A DNA stretch of 64,000 nt from JADKAV01 sp963818505 (GTDB taxonomy: Bacteria > Actinomycetota > Actinomycetes > S36-B12 > UBA10799): positions 434,001-498,000 of the forward strand of contig CAWFSJ010000005.1 of the NCBI GenBank assembly GCA_963818505.1. The letters are read 5' to 3'. Position numbers and translations under genes: made by a program. The notes under the pieces were generated by a model. The model had not been told where the DNA came from. It saw nothing but the letters and a program-made list of their open reading frames with translations, and searched no databases. Below, piece by piece: positions 18,658 through 27,910 of this stretch; positions within the stretch are counted from its first letter, which is position 1, and every line of letters begins with the position of its first letter.

Positions 18658-19713
18658 ATGAAGAACCGTATCGAGTGGATCGACCTGGTCAAGGCCACGT
18701 CGGTGCTGCTGGTCGTCTTCATGCACGCGACGAACACGATCGTGGACCTCGGGGGACCGAGCTGGGCCATGTCTGCGCTGATGTGGTTCAACCAGCTGGT
18801 CGAGCCGCTGCGGATGCCTATCTTCTTCCTGGTCTCCGGGATGCTGGCCTCCTCGGCCGTGCACAGACCGTGGGCCAAGACGTTGAACCGGACGACCGGG
18901 ATGCTCTACCTCTACGTCACCTGGATCCTGCTGTTCCTAGGATTCACCGTGCTCCTGGGGGCCAGCCTCGAGGAGCCATTCACAGCCATCCTCTTCGCCA
19001 AGAGCGGCTACTGGTACCTCTACGCGATGGCGCTGTTCTTCGTCGTCGCCCGACTACTGCGCAACCAGCCGGCCTGGCTGGTGGTCGCCGTCGCGATCGT
19101 GCCGAATCTGCTACGGCCCTTGGTCGACCAGATGTTCGGTGCGCTCATCCCCGGGACCTTGTTCACGTCCATGACTCTCAACATCGCGTTCTTCCTCGCC
19201 GGCGCCTACTTCAAGGAGATCCTCGCGACGGTTGCACAGAAGGCCACCATCGCGCACACGATCGCGCTCGGTGCACTGTCGGTGCTCACAAGCGTGCTCT
19301 GGATGAACATGGCCTCGGCCGTCGGGCAGTCGTACTTCCTGCTGAGCGTCGTGTGGGTGGCATTCGGCATCAGCCTGGCGGTTCAACTCACCCGCAACGC
19401 AGCGCCGGCCTGGGCGACCTACGTGGGGGCCCGCACCTTGGCTGTCTATGTGATGCAGTGGCCGGTGCTGTTCGTGGTCGGCTCTTTCCTGCCCGCAGCG
19501 TTCGTGGGCAATGTGGCCGTGCAGTTCCTCTTCCCCTTCCTCATCACCGCCGCTGTCGCGGCGCTGGCACTGTCCGCCCACCGGGTGGAAGCCCTGAAGC
19601 CGCTCTTCGTCGCCCCTGCCTGGACGACCCGGCGCCCCGGGCTCACCATCCCCGAATCCTGGGGTCGGCGCCTGGTCGAAAGCGAGCCCGTCAGCGCAAC
19701 CGCCGGCAGGTAA
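18658..19713 (+). CDS. Acyltransferase family 3 membrane protein
   Basis: The start at ATG 18658 gives MKNRIEWIDLVKATSVLLVVFMHAT, the usual N-terminus of acyltransferase-3 enzymes with the catalytic histidine in the first helix. A reading frame continues upstream but without family similarity. 351 residues and about ten hydrophobic helices. Such proteins O-acylate cell-surface sugars or lipids. The ribosome site is poor (AAAAGG abutting the start), so the start is likely but not certain. The C-terminal tail is basic and cytoplasmic. The substrate is unknown. Confidence 0.8.
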   Translation: MKNRIEWIDLVKATSVLLVVFMHATNTIVDLGGPSWAMSALMWFNQLVEPLRMPIFFLVSGMLASSAVHRPWAKTLNRTTGMLYLYVTWILLFLGFTVLLGASLEEPFTAILFAKSGYWYLYAMALFFVVARLLRNQPAWLVVAVAIVPNLLRPLVDQMFGALIPGTLFTSMTLNIAFFLAGAYFKEILATVAQKATIAHTIALGALSVLTSVLWMNMASAVGQSYFLLSVVWVAFGISLAVQLTRNAAPAWATYVGARTLAVYVMQWPVLFVVGSFLPAAFVGNVAVQFLFPFLITAAVAALALSAHRVEALKPLFVAPAWTTRRPGLTIPESWGRRLVESEPVSATAGR

Positions 19714-19768
19714 CGACCCGGCCAGACGGGCAAGTTACTCGCCAGTAGTATGAGGCTGGGAGGTCTGT

Positions 19769-22015
19769 ATGGATCACACGACTATCCGGCTCATCATCGG
19801 ATTGCTGCTTGTTGTCGCCGTCATCGCCATCGCAGGCAAGCGGGCGTGGACGCTGTTCAAACTGATCACTTCCGGTCAGGCCACGGTCGACCGCCCGGAG
19901 AGCCGACCGGCCGCCCTGGAGTCCCAGGCGACTGAGGTGCTCGGGCAGCGGAAGTTGCTGCAGTGGTCCGTCCCCGGCGTGGCGCACGTGTTCGCCATGT
20001 GGGGCTTCATCATCTTGACGCTGACCATCATCGAGACCCTGGGCGCGGTGTTCATCGCCAAGGACTTCGCGATCCCGTTCATCGGGCGCTGGGCGGTCAT
20101 CGGCTTCATCGAGGACGTCTTCATCGTCCTGGTCCTCGTGGGCCTGGCGATCTTCGCCATCATCCGACTGCGCACCCAGCCCGCGAAGCAGGGCCGCTAC
20201 TCGCGCTTCTTCGGCTCCCACACCGGTGCCGCCTGGCTGGTCCTATTCATGATCTTCAACGTGATCTGGACCTTGTGGGTCTCCCGCGCCGCGCAGTACA
20301 ACGTGGCTGAGTACACCCTCGCCGAAGGTGAGTACGTCCAGGCATTCCCGTTCCACGCCTCCGGTGGCGCCTTCGCCACGGAATGGCTCGCTGGCCTGCT
20401 CTACCCGCTGGGCCTGGTCGCCAACGAGTGGATCGAGACCCTCTTCCTGCTGCTGAACCTCGCGATCGTGTTCGGCTTCCTGGTGCTCGTGCTCTACAGC
20501 AAGCACCTGCACATCTTCCTGGCCCCGATCAACGTGGGCGCCAAGCGGCAGCCGGACGGCCTCGGACCGCTGCTGCCCATGTACTCCGGCACCGAGAAGA
20601 TCGACTTCGAGGACCCGGCCGACGACGCGACATTCGGCCGTGGGCGCATCGACGACTTCACGTGGAAGGGAATGCTCGACATGGCCACCTGCACCGAGTG
20701 CGGGCGATGCCAGAGCCAGTGCCCGGCGTGGAACACCGGTAAGCCCTTGAGCCCCAAGCTCATGATCATGGACCTGCGCGACCACATGTTCGCCTCAGCC
20801 CCCTACCTGCTGGCCACGGCCGGCGCGGGCAAGCCCGACGAGATGGGCGAGCGCAACGAGGAGGTCCTGGCCAAGGTCGGGGAGAAGGTCGCCGCCGAGA
20901 TTCAGCGTCCGCTGGTCGGGGAGCGTGACTTCGACGAACACCGCGAGACCGACGGCTACGACGCCGCCGGCCACCGCAGCCACGAGGGCCCGGTCATCGA
21001 CGCCGACGCGTTGTGGAGCTGCACCACGTGTGGCGCCTGCGTCGAGCAGTGCCCGGTGGACATCGAGCACATCGACCACTTCGTGGACATGCGTCGCAAC
21101 CAGGTCATGATCGAGTCGGAGTTCCCCGCCGAATTGGGCGGCCTGTTCAAGAACGTGGAGCAGAAGGGCAACCCGTGGGGCATGAACGCCTCCCTGCGCA
21201 ACGCCTGGATCACTGAGGTGGACTTCGAGGTCCCGGTCTTCGGAGCCGAAGGCGAGGAGGAGATTCCCGCCGATGTCGAGTACCTATTCTGGGTCGGCTG
21301 CGCGGGTGCTTACGAGGATCGCGCGAAGGCCACGACGAAGGCCGTCGCCGAACTGCTCAACGAGGCCGGTGTGAAGTACATGGTCCTCGGCGAGGGTGAG
21401 ACATGCACCGGCGACCCGGTGCGCCGAGCCGGCAACGAGTTCCTGTTCCAGATGCAGGCCATGCAGAACGTCGAAATGCTCAACGAGATCAAGGCGCGCA
21501 AGATCGTCGTGACCTGCCCGCACTGCCTCAACACCATCGGCCGGGAGTACCCGCAGGTCGGCGGCGAGTACGAGGTCGTGCACCACACTCAGTTGCTCGC
21601 CAACCTCGTGGACAACGGGCGCTTGACTCCTGTGACGCACGTGGACGAGAAGGTCACCTACCACGACCCGTGCTACCTCGGTCGGCACAACAAGATCTAC
21701 GTGCCGCCGCGTGAGCTGGTTGCGGGTGTGCCCGGGGTGACTCTGGTCGAGATGGAGCGCCACGCCGAGCGATCCTTCTGCTGCGGCGCCGGTGGAGCCC
21801 GGATGTGGATGGAAGAGACGCTGGGAACCCGCGTGAACATGAACCGCACCGACGAAGCACTGGGAACCGGTGCCACCACGGTCGCGGTCGGCTGCCCGTT
21901 CTGCAACGTCATGATCAGTGATGGCGTGACGGCACGTCAGTCCGAGGGTGCTGCCGGCGAGCAGGTTCAGGTCAAGGACGTGGCGATCATGCTGCTGGAG
22001 TCGGTGAAGAAGTAG
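19769..22015 (+). CDS. EtfD-like membrane iron-sulfur oxidoreductase
   Basis: 748 residues, ATG start with GGGAGG upstream. About five N-terminal membrane helices of the nitrate-reductase-gamma/HdrE type are followed by two 4Fe-4S clusters (CTECGRCQSQCP near residue 308, CTTCGACVEQCPVD near 417). Two CCG-type cysteine-rich domains come next (TCPHCLNTIG near 581; DPCYLGRHN near 633; CCGAGGARMW near 670). The layout matches actinobacterial EtfD, which passes electrons from the electron-transfer flavoprotein of fatty-acid beta-oxidation to menaquinone. No etfBA genes lie nearby, which is usual for this protein. Confidence 0.85.
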   Translation: MDHTTIRLIIGLLLVVAVIAIAGKRAWTLFKLITSGQATVDRPESRPAALESQATEVLGQRKLLQWSVPGVAHVFAMWGFIILTLTIIETLGAVFIAKDFAIPFIGRWAVIGFIEDVFIVLVLVGLAIFAIIRLRTQPAKQGRYSRFFGSHTGAAWLVLFMIFNVIWTLWVSRAAQYNVAEYTLAEGEYVQAFPFHASGGAFATEWLAGLLYPLGLVANEWIETLFLLLNLAIVFGFLVLVLYSKHLHIFLAPINVGAKRQPDGLGPLLPMYSGTEKIDFEDPADDATFGRGRIDDFTWKGMLDMATCTECGRCQSQCPAWNTGKPLSPKLMIMDLRDHMFASAPYLLATAGAGKPDEMGERNEEVLAKVGEKVAAEIQRPLVGERDFDEHRETDGYDAAGHRSHEGPVIDADALWSCTTCGACVEQCPVDIEHIDHFVDMRRNQVMIESEFPAELGGLFKNVEQKGNPWGMNASLRNAWITEVDFEVPVFGAEGEEEIPADVEYLFWVGCAGAYEDRAKATTKAVAELLNEAGVKYMVLGEGETCTGDPVRRAGNEFLFQMQAMQNVEMLNEIKARKIVVTCPHCLNTIGREYPQVGGEYEVVHHTQLLANLVDNGRLTPVTHVDEKVTYHDPCYLGRHNKIYVPPRELVAGVPGVTLVEMERHAERSFCCGAGGARMWMEETLGTRVNMNRTDEALGTGATTVAVGCPFCNVMISDGVTARQSEGAAGEQVQVKDVAIMLLESVKK

Positions 22016-22023
22016 CGATCCCC

Positions 22024-22040
22024 ACGCCGGGGCCCGGCGT
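22024..22040 (+). terminator. Short GC hairpin after the EtfD-like gene
   Basis: ACGCCG (22024-22029) pairs with CGGCGT (22035-22040) around a 5-base loop, 8 bases after the stop codon. A TTG follows but no T-tract. It is a plausible rho-independent-like terminator. Confidence 0.5.
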
Positions 22041-22149
22041 TGCCCAAGCCCCAACTTGAGTGCTGCGCGGTTGACGGGTTCACGGCAGTCGAACCGGGCG
22101 GCGCCGACGTACCTGGCGATCCCGGCAGCGATGCGGACATGATGTACTC

Positions 22150-22572
22150 ATGCGCACAATCGGCAACATCCTCTGGTTGCTCCTCGCCGGCATCTGGCTG
22201 GCGTTGGCCTACGCCGTCACAGGCTTGATCATGTTCATCTTCATCATCACGATCCCGTGGGGCATCGGAGCCTTTCGAATGGCGAACTACGCCTTGTGGC
22301 CCTTCGGACGGGCGGTGATCCCGAAAGAGGACAAGATCCCTGGCACCTGCATCGCCAACGTGTTGTGGTTCATCTTCGCCGGAGTGTGGATAGCCATCGC
22401 CCACGCGGTGACAGGCGTGCTGCTGTGCATCACCATCATCGGCATCCCCTGGGGCATCGGATCGTTCCAGATGATCCCGATCGCGCTCGCACCTCTCGGC
22501 AAGCAGATCGTCGACGTGGATGACCTCGCAGCTGGGACAGCCGGAGCCATCTACGCCCCGGGACCCCGCTGA
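22150..22572 (+). CDS. YccF-domain membrane protein
   Basis: 140 residues made of two similar halves, each with a hydrophobic stretch ending in the motif ITIPWGIGAF / IGIPWGIGSFQM. This tandem pattern identifies the YccF (DUF307) family of small inner-membrane proteins. Function is not established for the family. The ribosome site is weak. It is followed by a 68-bp palindromic repeat. Confidence 0.85.
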   Translation: MRTIGNILWLLLAGIWLALAYAVTGLIMFIFIITIPWGIGAFRMANYALWPFGRAVIPKEDKIPGTCIANVLWFIFAGVWIAIAHAVTGVLLCITIIGIPWGIGSFQMIPIALAPLGKQIVDVDDLAAGTAGAIYAPGPR

Positions 22573-22643
22573 AGGCTCAGCGCCGAGCCGTTCGACCTAG
22601 GCACAGACAATCCGCTACCGATCTGGTTGGGCCGCATGCTGAA

Positions 22644-22711
22644 ACCCTCTTGATCAACCTATTAGGGTACATGGCGAATTCGGCGTACCAACCGGGTTGA
22701 TCAAGAGGGGT
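22644..22711. repeat. Nested palindromic element
   Basis: The outer arms ACCCTCTTGATCAACC (22644-22659) and GGTTGATCAAGAGGGGT (22695-22711) pair along 16 bp with one bulged base. Inside, GGTAC (22666-22670) pairs with GTACC (22685-22689) around a centre that itself contains CGAATTCG. It lies between convergent genes (yccF-like and the GGDEF/EAL gene). It could terminate both, but the nested design resembles the elements at 30373 and 989 more than a simple terminator. Confidence 0.75.
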
Positions 22712-22792
22712 CCCCAACCCGATCGGTACGCCGATGGACTCGCTCGGGAGACCCCGGCCCCCCAGATACGGCCACATTGAGCCACAGCACTC

Positions 22793-24967
22793 TCAGTTGC
22801 CGAAATGCAACGTCGCCTCGGTTGGGCCCCCGGGGGGCTCGGACAGGCCCACATGCAGGAATTGCTCCATGGGTCCAGGTCGGGCGTAGCGGTAGCCCTG
22901 TAGGTAGCGGACCCCTAGCAGGTTGACCACCTGGGCCTCCGCGTGGGTCTCGATGCCTTCGGCGACCACGTCGCAGTTCAGACTGGCGGCGACGCTGGTC
23001 GCGGCGGTCAGGAAGGCCACACCGCCCTCATGCTCGCTGCCCGCACGCTGCACCAGGCTGCGGTCCACCTTCAGCAGCGACGGACTGAGACGCTCCAGCC
23101 TCGTGAAGTTCGAGAATCCGGCACCGAAGTCGTCGATGGCCGTCCGGAAACCGGCAGCAACCAGTCGATGCAGGCTCATCTCGGCATCTGAGTTCTCCTG
23201 AAGTTCCAAAGACTCGGTGACCTCGATGATGACCCGGCCGGCGTAGTCCGCGCCGATCACGCGCAGGAGGTCCTCCACGAGAGCGTCGTCGGCCAACTCC
23301 TTGGCCGAGAGGTTCACACACACGAAGAAGTCGCTGCTGCGCACGGCGAACCACCTGGCAAGGTCCGGTGCCAGCAACCGGATCACTGCTCTGCCAAGGG
23401 GGATGACCTGCCCGGACTGCTCGGCGTACGGCACAAATTCGCCGGCGGCGACCACCTTGCCGTGACGGTTCCAACGCACGAGGACCTCGACGCCGGCCAT
23501 CCGCTGGCCGTCAGCCTCGAAGATGGGTTGGTAGTGGAGCAGGAACTGATCGTTGCGCAGGGACGTCGTGAGGTCGTGACGCAGTTTTGCTTTCTGCACG
23601 GCTTCAGTCCCGATGGAGCTGTCGAAGATCTCGTAGCGATCACCGCCGTGGTTCTTTGCCGCGTACATCGCCAGGTCGGCGCACAACAGGAGGTCCTCCG
23701 GCTTGGTCGCATCGTCAGGGGCTGTCGCAATACCGATGGCAGCGCTGACGTGGATCAGGTTGTCACCATCCCGGATGGGCTCCCGGACGGCTGCCAGCAG
23801 GCGTTCGGCGATCACCTCCACCCGCCCGGGTTCCACCTGATCGCAAAGGAGCACGCCGAACTCATCACCCCCGAGGCGCCCGACGTGGTCGCCCAGGCGG
23901 ATCTGCCGGCCGAGCCGCTCAACGATCTGGCGCAGGACCTCGTCGCCCACCGGATGTCCCAGTTGGTCGTTGACCCCCTTGAACCCGTCGAGATCGATCC
24001 AGAGCAACGCCACCTGCCCGCCTGTGCGGCTCACGCGGGCAATCTCCCTGTGAAGCGCGTCGAGCAGACTCATCCGGGACTCTGAACCGGTCAAGGAGTC
24101 GACGGTGGCCAGGTCGCTGTTCGCCCTATCGATGCGCGAAAGGTTCCAGATCAAGGCGACGAACAGACCGCCGACGGCCAACAACCAGTACATGCGGCTG
24201 GAGTACCACCCGGCCGTGTAGCGACCATCGGTGTTGAGATTGACCACCGCTTCACCAAGGACGATGAACCCCAAGCCAGCCAACCACCGGCCGATCATCG
24301 ACCCGTTGCGCGCGCAGTAGACGGTTATGGCCACGGTCACCATGCAGAGCATCAGCAGAACTTGATGCAGGAACCTCGCATACGCCGTGGATTGGCCGTC
24401 GCCCGTGACCAGATCGGGTAGCCCAACCCAACCACCCCAGACCAGCCAGATCGTGATGGCGATCCCACCCATCGTCGACCAGAACCCGATCCTGCGTTGC
24501 GTCTTGGTCATGCCAGGACGGCGGTGGACACGTCTGTCGGAGTAGATGATCCAGGCCGAGACACACACCCCGATCGGAAACGCAAAATGCCAGGCGAAGT
24601 AGAGGCTGATCGCGCCTTGCGGGCCTCCCAGGATCTGCTCGTCGGCGATGATCGCCCCGGGGAACAGAAGCGGGAAGAACGCCAGGATCGCCGTCATGTA
24701 CAGGAACAACCCGGAGATCATCAGGTAGCCCCGGCGGCCAGTGCTGCGCGCGTGGCTGTACATCAGCAAGGCCGTCACCGCGCAGATGAACGCCGCGATG
24801 ACCGCGTGCATCAACGCGAAGGCGGGGACGATGGGCATGGGATCGTTGGCGTTTGCCAAGGTAACGGCGACCACGACGACATAGATGACCCCGGCCACCG
24901 CGGTCCACACCTTCGCGCTGACCGACAGGGGTCGGGGCGCATCCAGTGAGTAGAGGGCGCGCGCCAC
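22793..24967 (-). CDS. Membrane GGDEF/EAL protein, probable diguanylate cyclase
   Basis: 724 residues from a GTG start. About eight N-terminal membrane helices (residues 15-280) form a sensor domain. The GGDEF domain is canonical (GRLGGDEFGVLL near 366) and carries an RLGD inhibitory I-site five residues earlier. The EAL domain has EVL in place of EAL near residue 492 but keeps LSAKE, the glutamate in EVTES, IDDFGAG, LLKVD and AEGIET. The prediction is c-di-GMP synthesis with product inhibition, the EAL part being impaired or used for sensing. It pairs logically with the phosphodiesterase-like protein at 11491. Confidence 0.88.
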   Translation of the reverse strand: MARALYSLDAPRPLSVSAKVWTAVAGVIYVVVVAVTLANANDPMPIVPAFALMHAVIAAFICAVTALLMYSHARSTGRRGYLMISGLFLYMTAILAFFPLLFPGAIIADEQILGGPQGAISLYFAWHFAFPIGVCVSAWIIYSDRRVHRRPGMTKTQRRIGFWSTMGGIAITIWLVWGGWVGLPDLVTGDGQSTAYARFLHQVLLMLCMVTVAITVYCARNGSMIGRWLAGLGFIVLGEAVVNLNTDGRYTAGWYSSRMYWLLAVGGLFVALIWNLSRIDRANSDLATVDSLTGSESRMSLLDALHREIARVSRTGGQVALLWIDLDGFKGVNDQLGHPVGDEVLRQIVERLGRQIRLGDHVGRLGGDEFGVLLCDQVEPGRVEVIAERLLAAVREPIRDGDNLIHVSAAIGIATAPDDATKPEDLLLCADLAMYAAKNHGGDRYEIFDSSIGTEAVQKAKLRHDLTTSLRNDQFLLHYQPIFEADGQRMAGVEVLVRWNRHGKVVAAGEFVPYAEQSGQVIPLGRAVIRLLAPDLARWFAVRSSDFFVCVNLSAKELADDALVEDLLRVIGADYAGRVIIEVTESLELQENSDAEMSLHRLVAAGFRTAIDDFGAGFSNFTRLERLSPSLLKVDRSLVQRAGSEHEGGVAFLTAATSVAASLNCDVVAEGIETHAEAQVVNLLGVRYLQGYRYARPGPMEQFLHVGLSEPPGGPTEATLHFGN

Positions 24968-25004
24968 CCAATCAGGCTAGGCCGTCACGCACAGCGACGT
25001 CTTG

Positions 25005-26849
25005 CTAGACGATCGCCTCCGGCAGGAGCTTGTCGATGACGAGGTTCACGTTGCTCTCCACGGAATCCGTGCCGGACAAGTGCAGTTCAGCCGTCTCAGG
25101 GTCCTCGTACTGCTGTCCCACGCCGGTGAGGTTCGGCAGGTTGCCGGCCGCCGACTTGGCGTAGAGGCCCTTCGTGTCTCGTTCCATCGCGACCTCGATC
25201 GGGGTGTCGACCCAGGCCTCGACGAACTCCCCTTCGCCGAACAGCGACCTTGCCGTCTGACGGTCCGCGCGGAACGGAGACACCAGGGCCACGATCACGA
25301 CCAGCCCTGCGTCGTACATCAAACGGGCCACTTCAGCCACACGACGCACGTTTTCGGCCCTGTCCTCAGGGGTGAAACCGAGGTCCTTGTTCAAGCCGCT
25401 GCGCAGGTTGTCGCCGTCCAGCACGAACGAGCGGATGCCCAGCGAGTGCAGGCGGCGTTCGACCGCATCGGCGATGGTGGACTTGCCGGATCCCGAGAAG
25501 CCGGTCAGCCACAACACCTTGGAAGGGTGGCCGTTGAGCACCTGGCGGGCCTCGCGGTCCACCTCGAAGTGATGGGGCACCACGTTGGTCGCACGGCGCA
25601 GCGCGAACCGGTTCAAACCGGCCGCCAGCGTCTCGCCGGTCATCCGGTCCACGAGGATGAAGCCGCCGGTCTCTCGTGACTCTGTGTAAGGTTCGAGGTT
25701 CACCGGTCGGGAGGTGGCGATCTCCACGCGGCCCACATCGTTGATCTCGAGCAGGCGGGCAGCCATGGTGTTGCCGTTGGTGACATCCAAGCGGTGACGC
25801 ACGTTCGTGACGGTCGCCGGCACCTCCAGCGGACCGCAGCGAAGCGTGTACGAGCGGCCGTGTGCCAGTTGCTGATCACTCATCCAGACGATGTCTGCCG
25901 CGAACCTGTCGGCCAGCTGCGGGGGCTCCCCCGTGACGAGCAGATCGGCGCGGGCGATGTCGATGTCCTTGTCGAGCTCGATGGTCACCGACTCGCCGGG
26001 GATTGCCTGCTCCGGCTCGCAGGGCCGGGTGCCATCGAGTGAATGCAACTTGAGAATCGTCGCCTGCTGCCCCGACTGGGCCACGGTCACCGTCTGTCCT
26101 GCCCGCACGACTCCTTGGGCGACAAGACCGCCATAACCACGGAACTGCTTGCCGCGGATGATGGTCTGCACCGGCAGGCGGACCTCGCCGTCGAGTTCCT
26201 CCTGGATGTCAGCTGCGTCAAGGGCATCCAGCAGCGTCGGCCCGTGGTACCAGGGCGTGTTCGGCGAGTGGCCCAGGACGTTGTCACCGACAAGTGCGGA
26301 GACCGGCACCGGGATGACCGATTTGATCTCCATCCGGCGGGCTGTGTCGGACACCTCAGCGACCAACTCGTTGTAGATGCCCTGGTCATAACCGACACCG
26401 TCGAGCTTGTTGACCGCAAGGACCACGTGGCGCACGCCCATGAGACCGCAGACCGTGAGGTGGCGGTGGGTCTGGCGCTTGGTGCCACGCATCGAGTCGA
26501 TGAGCAGGATCGCCACGTCAGCGGTGGAGGCAGCCACGGCCATGTTCCGGGTGTACTGCTCGTGGCCCGGAGCGTCGGCAAGGATCGCCCGGCGCCGGCT
26601 CGGCAGCATCAGGTGCCGATAGGCGACATCGATGGTGATGCCCTGCTCGCGTTCGGCCTCCAGACCGTCGGTCACGAGGCTGTAATCGATATCGCCCAGC
26701 GGGATGGTGGAACCGGGCCTGCGGGTGAACCGGGCAGCCTCGAGTTGGTCCTCGGGGATCGAGCCGGTCTCGGCCAGCAAGCGGCCCAGCAGCGTGCTCT
26801 TGCCATCGTCGACAGAGCCGCAGACAACGACTCGGATCAAAGCCTTCAT
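25005..26849 (-). CDS. cysNC: Bifunctional sulfate adenylyltransferase subunit 1 / adenylylsulfate kinase
   Basis: 614 residues. The N-terminal GTPase (CysN) shows G1 GSVDDGKSTLLGRLL, G3 DAPGHEQYTRNM and G4 NKLDGVGY, followed by EF-Tu-like barrels. From about residue 430 the APS kinase (CysC) domain begins, with P-loop TGFSGSGKSTIADAV and DGDNLR. The fusion both energises ATP sulfurylase through GTP hydrolysis and phosphorylates APS to PAPS. Its ATG overlaps the cysD stop by one base (TGATG), so translation is coupled. The CysNC fusion is well known in mycobacteria and relatives. Confidence 0.95.
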   Translation of the reverse strand: MKALIRVVVCGSVDDGKSTLLGRLLAETGSIPEDQLEAARFTRRPGSTIPLGDIDYSLVTDGLEAEREQGITIDVAYRHLMLPSRRRAILADAPGHEQYTRNMAVAASTADVAILLIDSMRGTKRQTHRHLTVCGLMGVRHVVLAVNKLDGVGYDQGIYNELVAEVSDTARRMEIKSVIPVPVSALVGDNVLGHSPNTPWYHGPTLLDALDAADIQEELDGEVRLPVQTIIRGKQFRGYGGLVAQGVVRAGQTVTVAQSGQQATILKLHSLDGTRPCEPEQAIPGESVTIELDKDIDIARADLLVTGEPPQLADRFAADIVWMSDQQLAHGRSYTLRCGPLEVPATVTNVRHRLDVTNGNTMAARLLEINDVGRVEIATSRPVNLEPYTESRETGGFILVDRMTGETLAAGLNRFALRRATNVVPHHFEVDREARQVLNGHPSKVLWLTGFSGSGKSTIADAVERRLHSLGIRSFVLDGDNLRSGLNKDLGFTPEDRAENVRRVAEVARLMYDAGLVVIVALVSPFRADRQTARSLFGEGEFVEAWVDTPIEVAMERDTKGLYAKSAAGNLPNLTGVGQQYEDPETAELHLSGTDSVESNVNLVIDKLLPEAIV

Positions 26850-27763
26850 CAGAAGTAGCCCTCCGCCTTCTTGCGCTCCATGGACTGTGCGCCCTCGCCG
26901 TCGATCAGGCGTCCCGCGCGTTCGGACTGCCGGTTGACTTCGATGTCGCGGATGATGTCGTACACGTCGGCCGCTTCGCCTTCGATGGCCCCCGACAGCG
27001 GGTAGTCACCCAGAGACCGGAAGCGGACACGCCTCAACTCGGGCTCCTCACCGGCTTCGAACTCCATCCGGTCGTCGTCGACCATGATCCATGTGCCCTG
27101 CCGTTTGACGACAGGACGCTCCTGGGTGAAGTACAGCGGCACGACCTCGAGGTTCTCGCGGGCGACGTAGCGCCACACATCGAGTTCTGACCAGTTGGAC
27201 AACGGGAAGACACGCATCGTCTGGCCTTCGGTCAGTGTGTTGTTCACCGTGTGCCAGAACTCCGGGCGCTGGTTGCGCGGCTCCCAGCGGTGACCCGCCT
27301 CGCGCAGGGAGAAGATGCGCTCCTTGGCCCGGCTGCGCTCCTCGTCACGACGAGCACCCCCGACTGCGATGTCGAACTGCCCCTCGTCCAGAGCGGCGCG
27401 CAGAGCCACCGTCTTCATGATCCGGGTGAACTCCTGCGCACCGTGGCTGAACGGGGTCACACCCTGGTCGCGTGCCTCCTGGTTGGTGGCCAGACGCAGG
27501 TCAAGGCCCAACTCCTTGGCGGTGCGGTCGCGCAGCTCGTACATGGCCTTGAACTTCCAGCCTGTGTCGATGTGCATGACCGGGAACGGGATCGGACCGG
27601 GGTGGAAGGCCTTGCGCGCCAGGTGCAGCAGCACTGTCGAGTCCTTACCGATGCTGTAAAGCAGGACGGGACGCTCGAAAGCGGCGGCGGTTTCGCGGAA
27701 CACCCAGATGGCTTCGGCTTCCAGGGCATCGAGAACCCTCGAGGTCTCATTGTCGATCGACAT
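26849..27763 (-). CDS. cysD: Sulfate adenylyltransferase subunit 2
   Basis: 304 residues when started at ATG 27763 (MSIDNETSRVLDALEAEAIW), the normal CysD N-terminus; an in-frame extension upstream has no similarity. The PP-loop reads LLYSIGKDSTVLLHLARKAF, and TNQEARDQGVTPF and VGGARRDEERSRAKER are diagnostic. It forms the adenylylating half of ATP sulfurylase with the CysN part of the next gene. No Shine-Dalgarno is visible, and GGATTAGATTAG just upstream could be a -10 region of a leaderless transcript. Confidence 0.95.
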   Translation of the reverse strand: MSIDNETSRVLDALEAEAIWVFRETAAAFERPVLLYSIGKDSTVLLHLARKAFHPGPIPFPVMHIDTGWKFKAMYELRDRTAKELGLDLRLATNQEARDQGVTPFSHGAQEFTRIMKTVALRAALDEGQFDIAVGGARRDEERSRAKERIFSLREAGHRWEPRNQRPEFWHTVNNTLTEGQTMRVFPLSNWSELDVWRYVARENLEVVPLYFTQERPVVKRQGTWIMVDDDRMEFEAGEEPELRRVRFRSLGDYPLSGAIEGEAADVYDIIRDIEVNRQSERAGRLIDGEGAQSMERKKAEGYF

Positions 27764-27910
27764 GGTCGCTAATCTAATCCTTTGTCGGGAACTGGCAGCG
27801 ACGGCAACGTTCGAGCCCGGCGCCACGTGTCATTCACGCCTCCGACGCAGGGATGCTCCGGCGGCGGCCCCCCCATTGTAACGTGACCGGCGTTTCCGCC
27901 TTCGCAGCAA
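27764..27910 (-). promoter_or_regulatory. Probable promoter region of the sulfate-activation operon
   Basis: 147 bp between dcd and cysD, both on the minus strand. A TAGATT box lies about 10 bases before the cysD ATG, which would fit a leaderless start. No riboswitch fold or clear operator was recognised. Confidence 0.35.
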
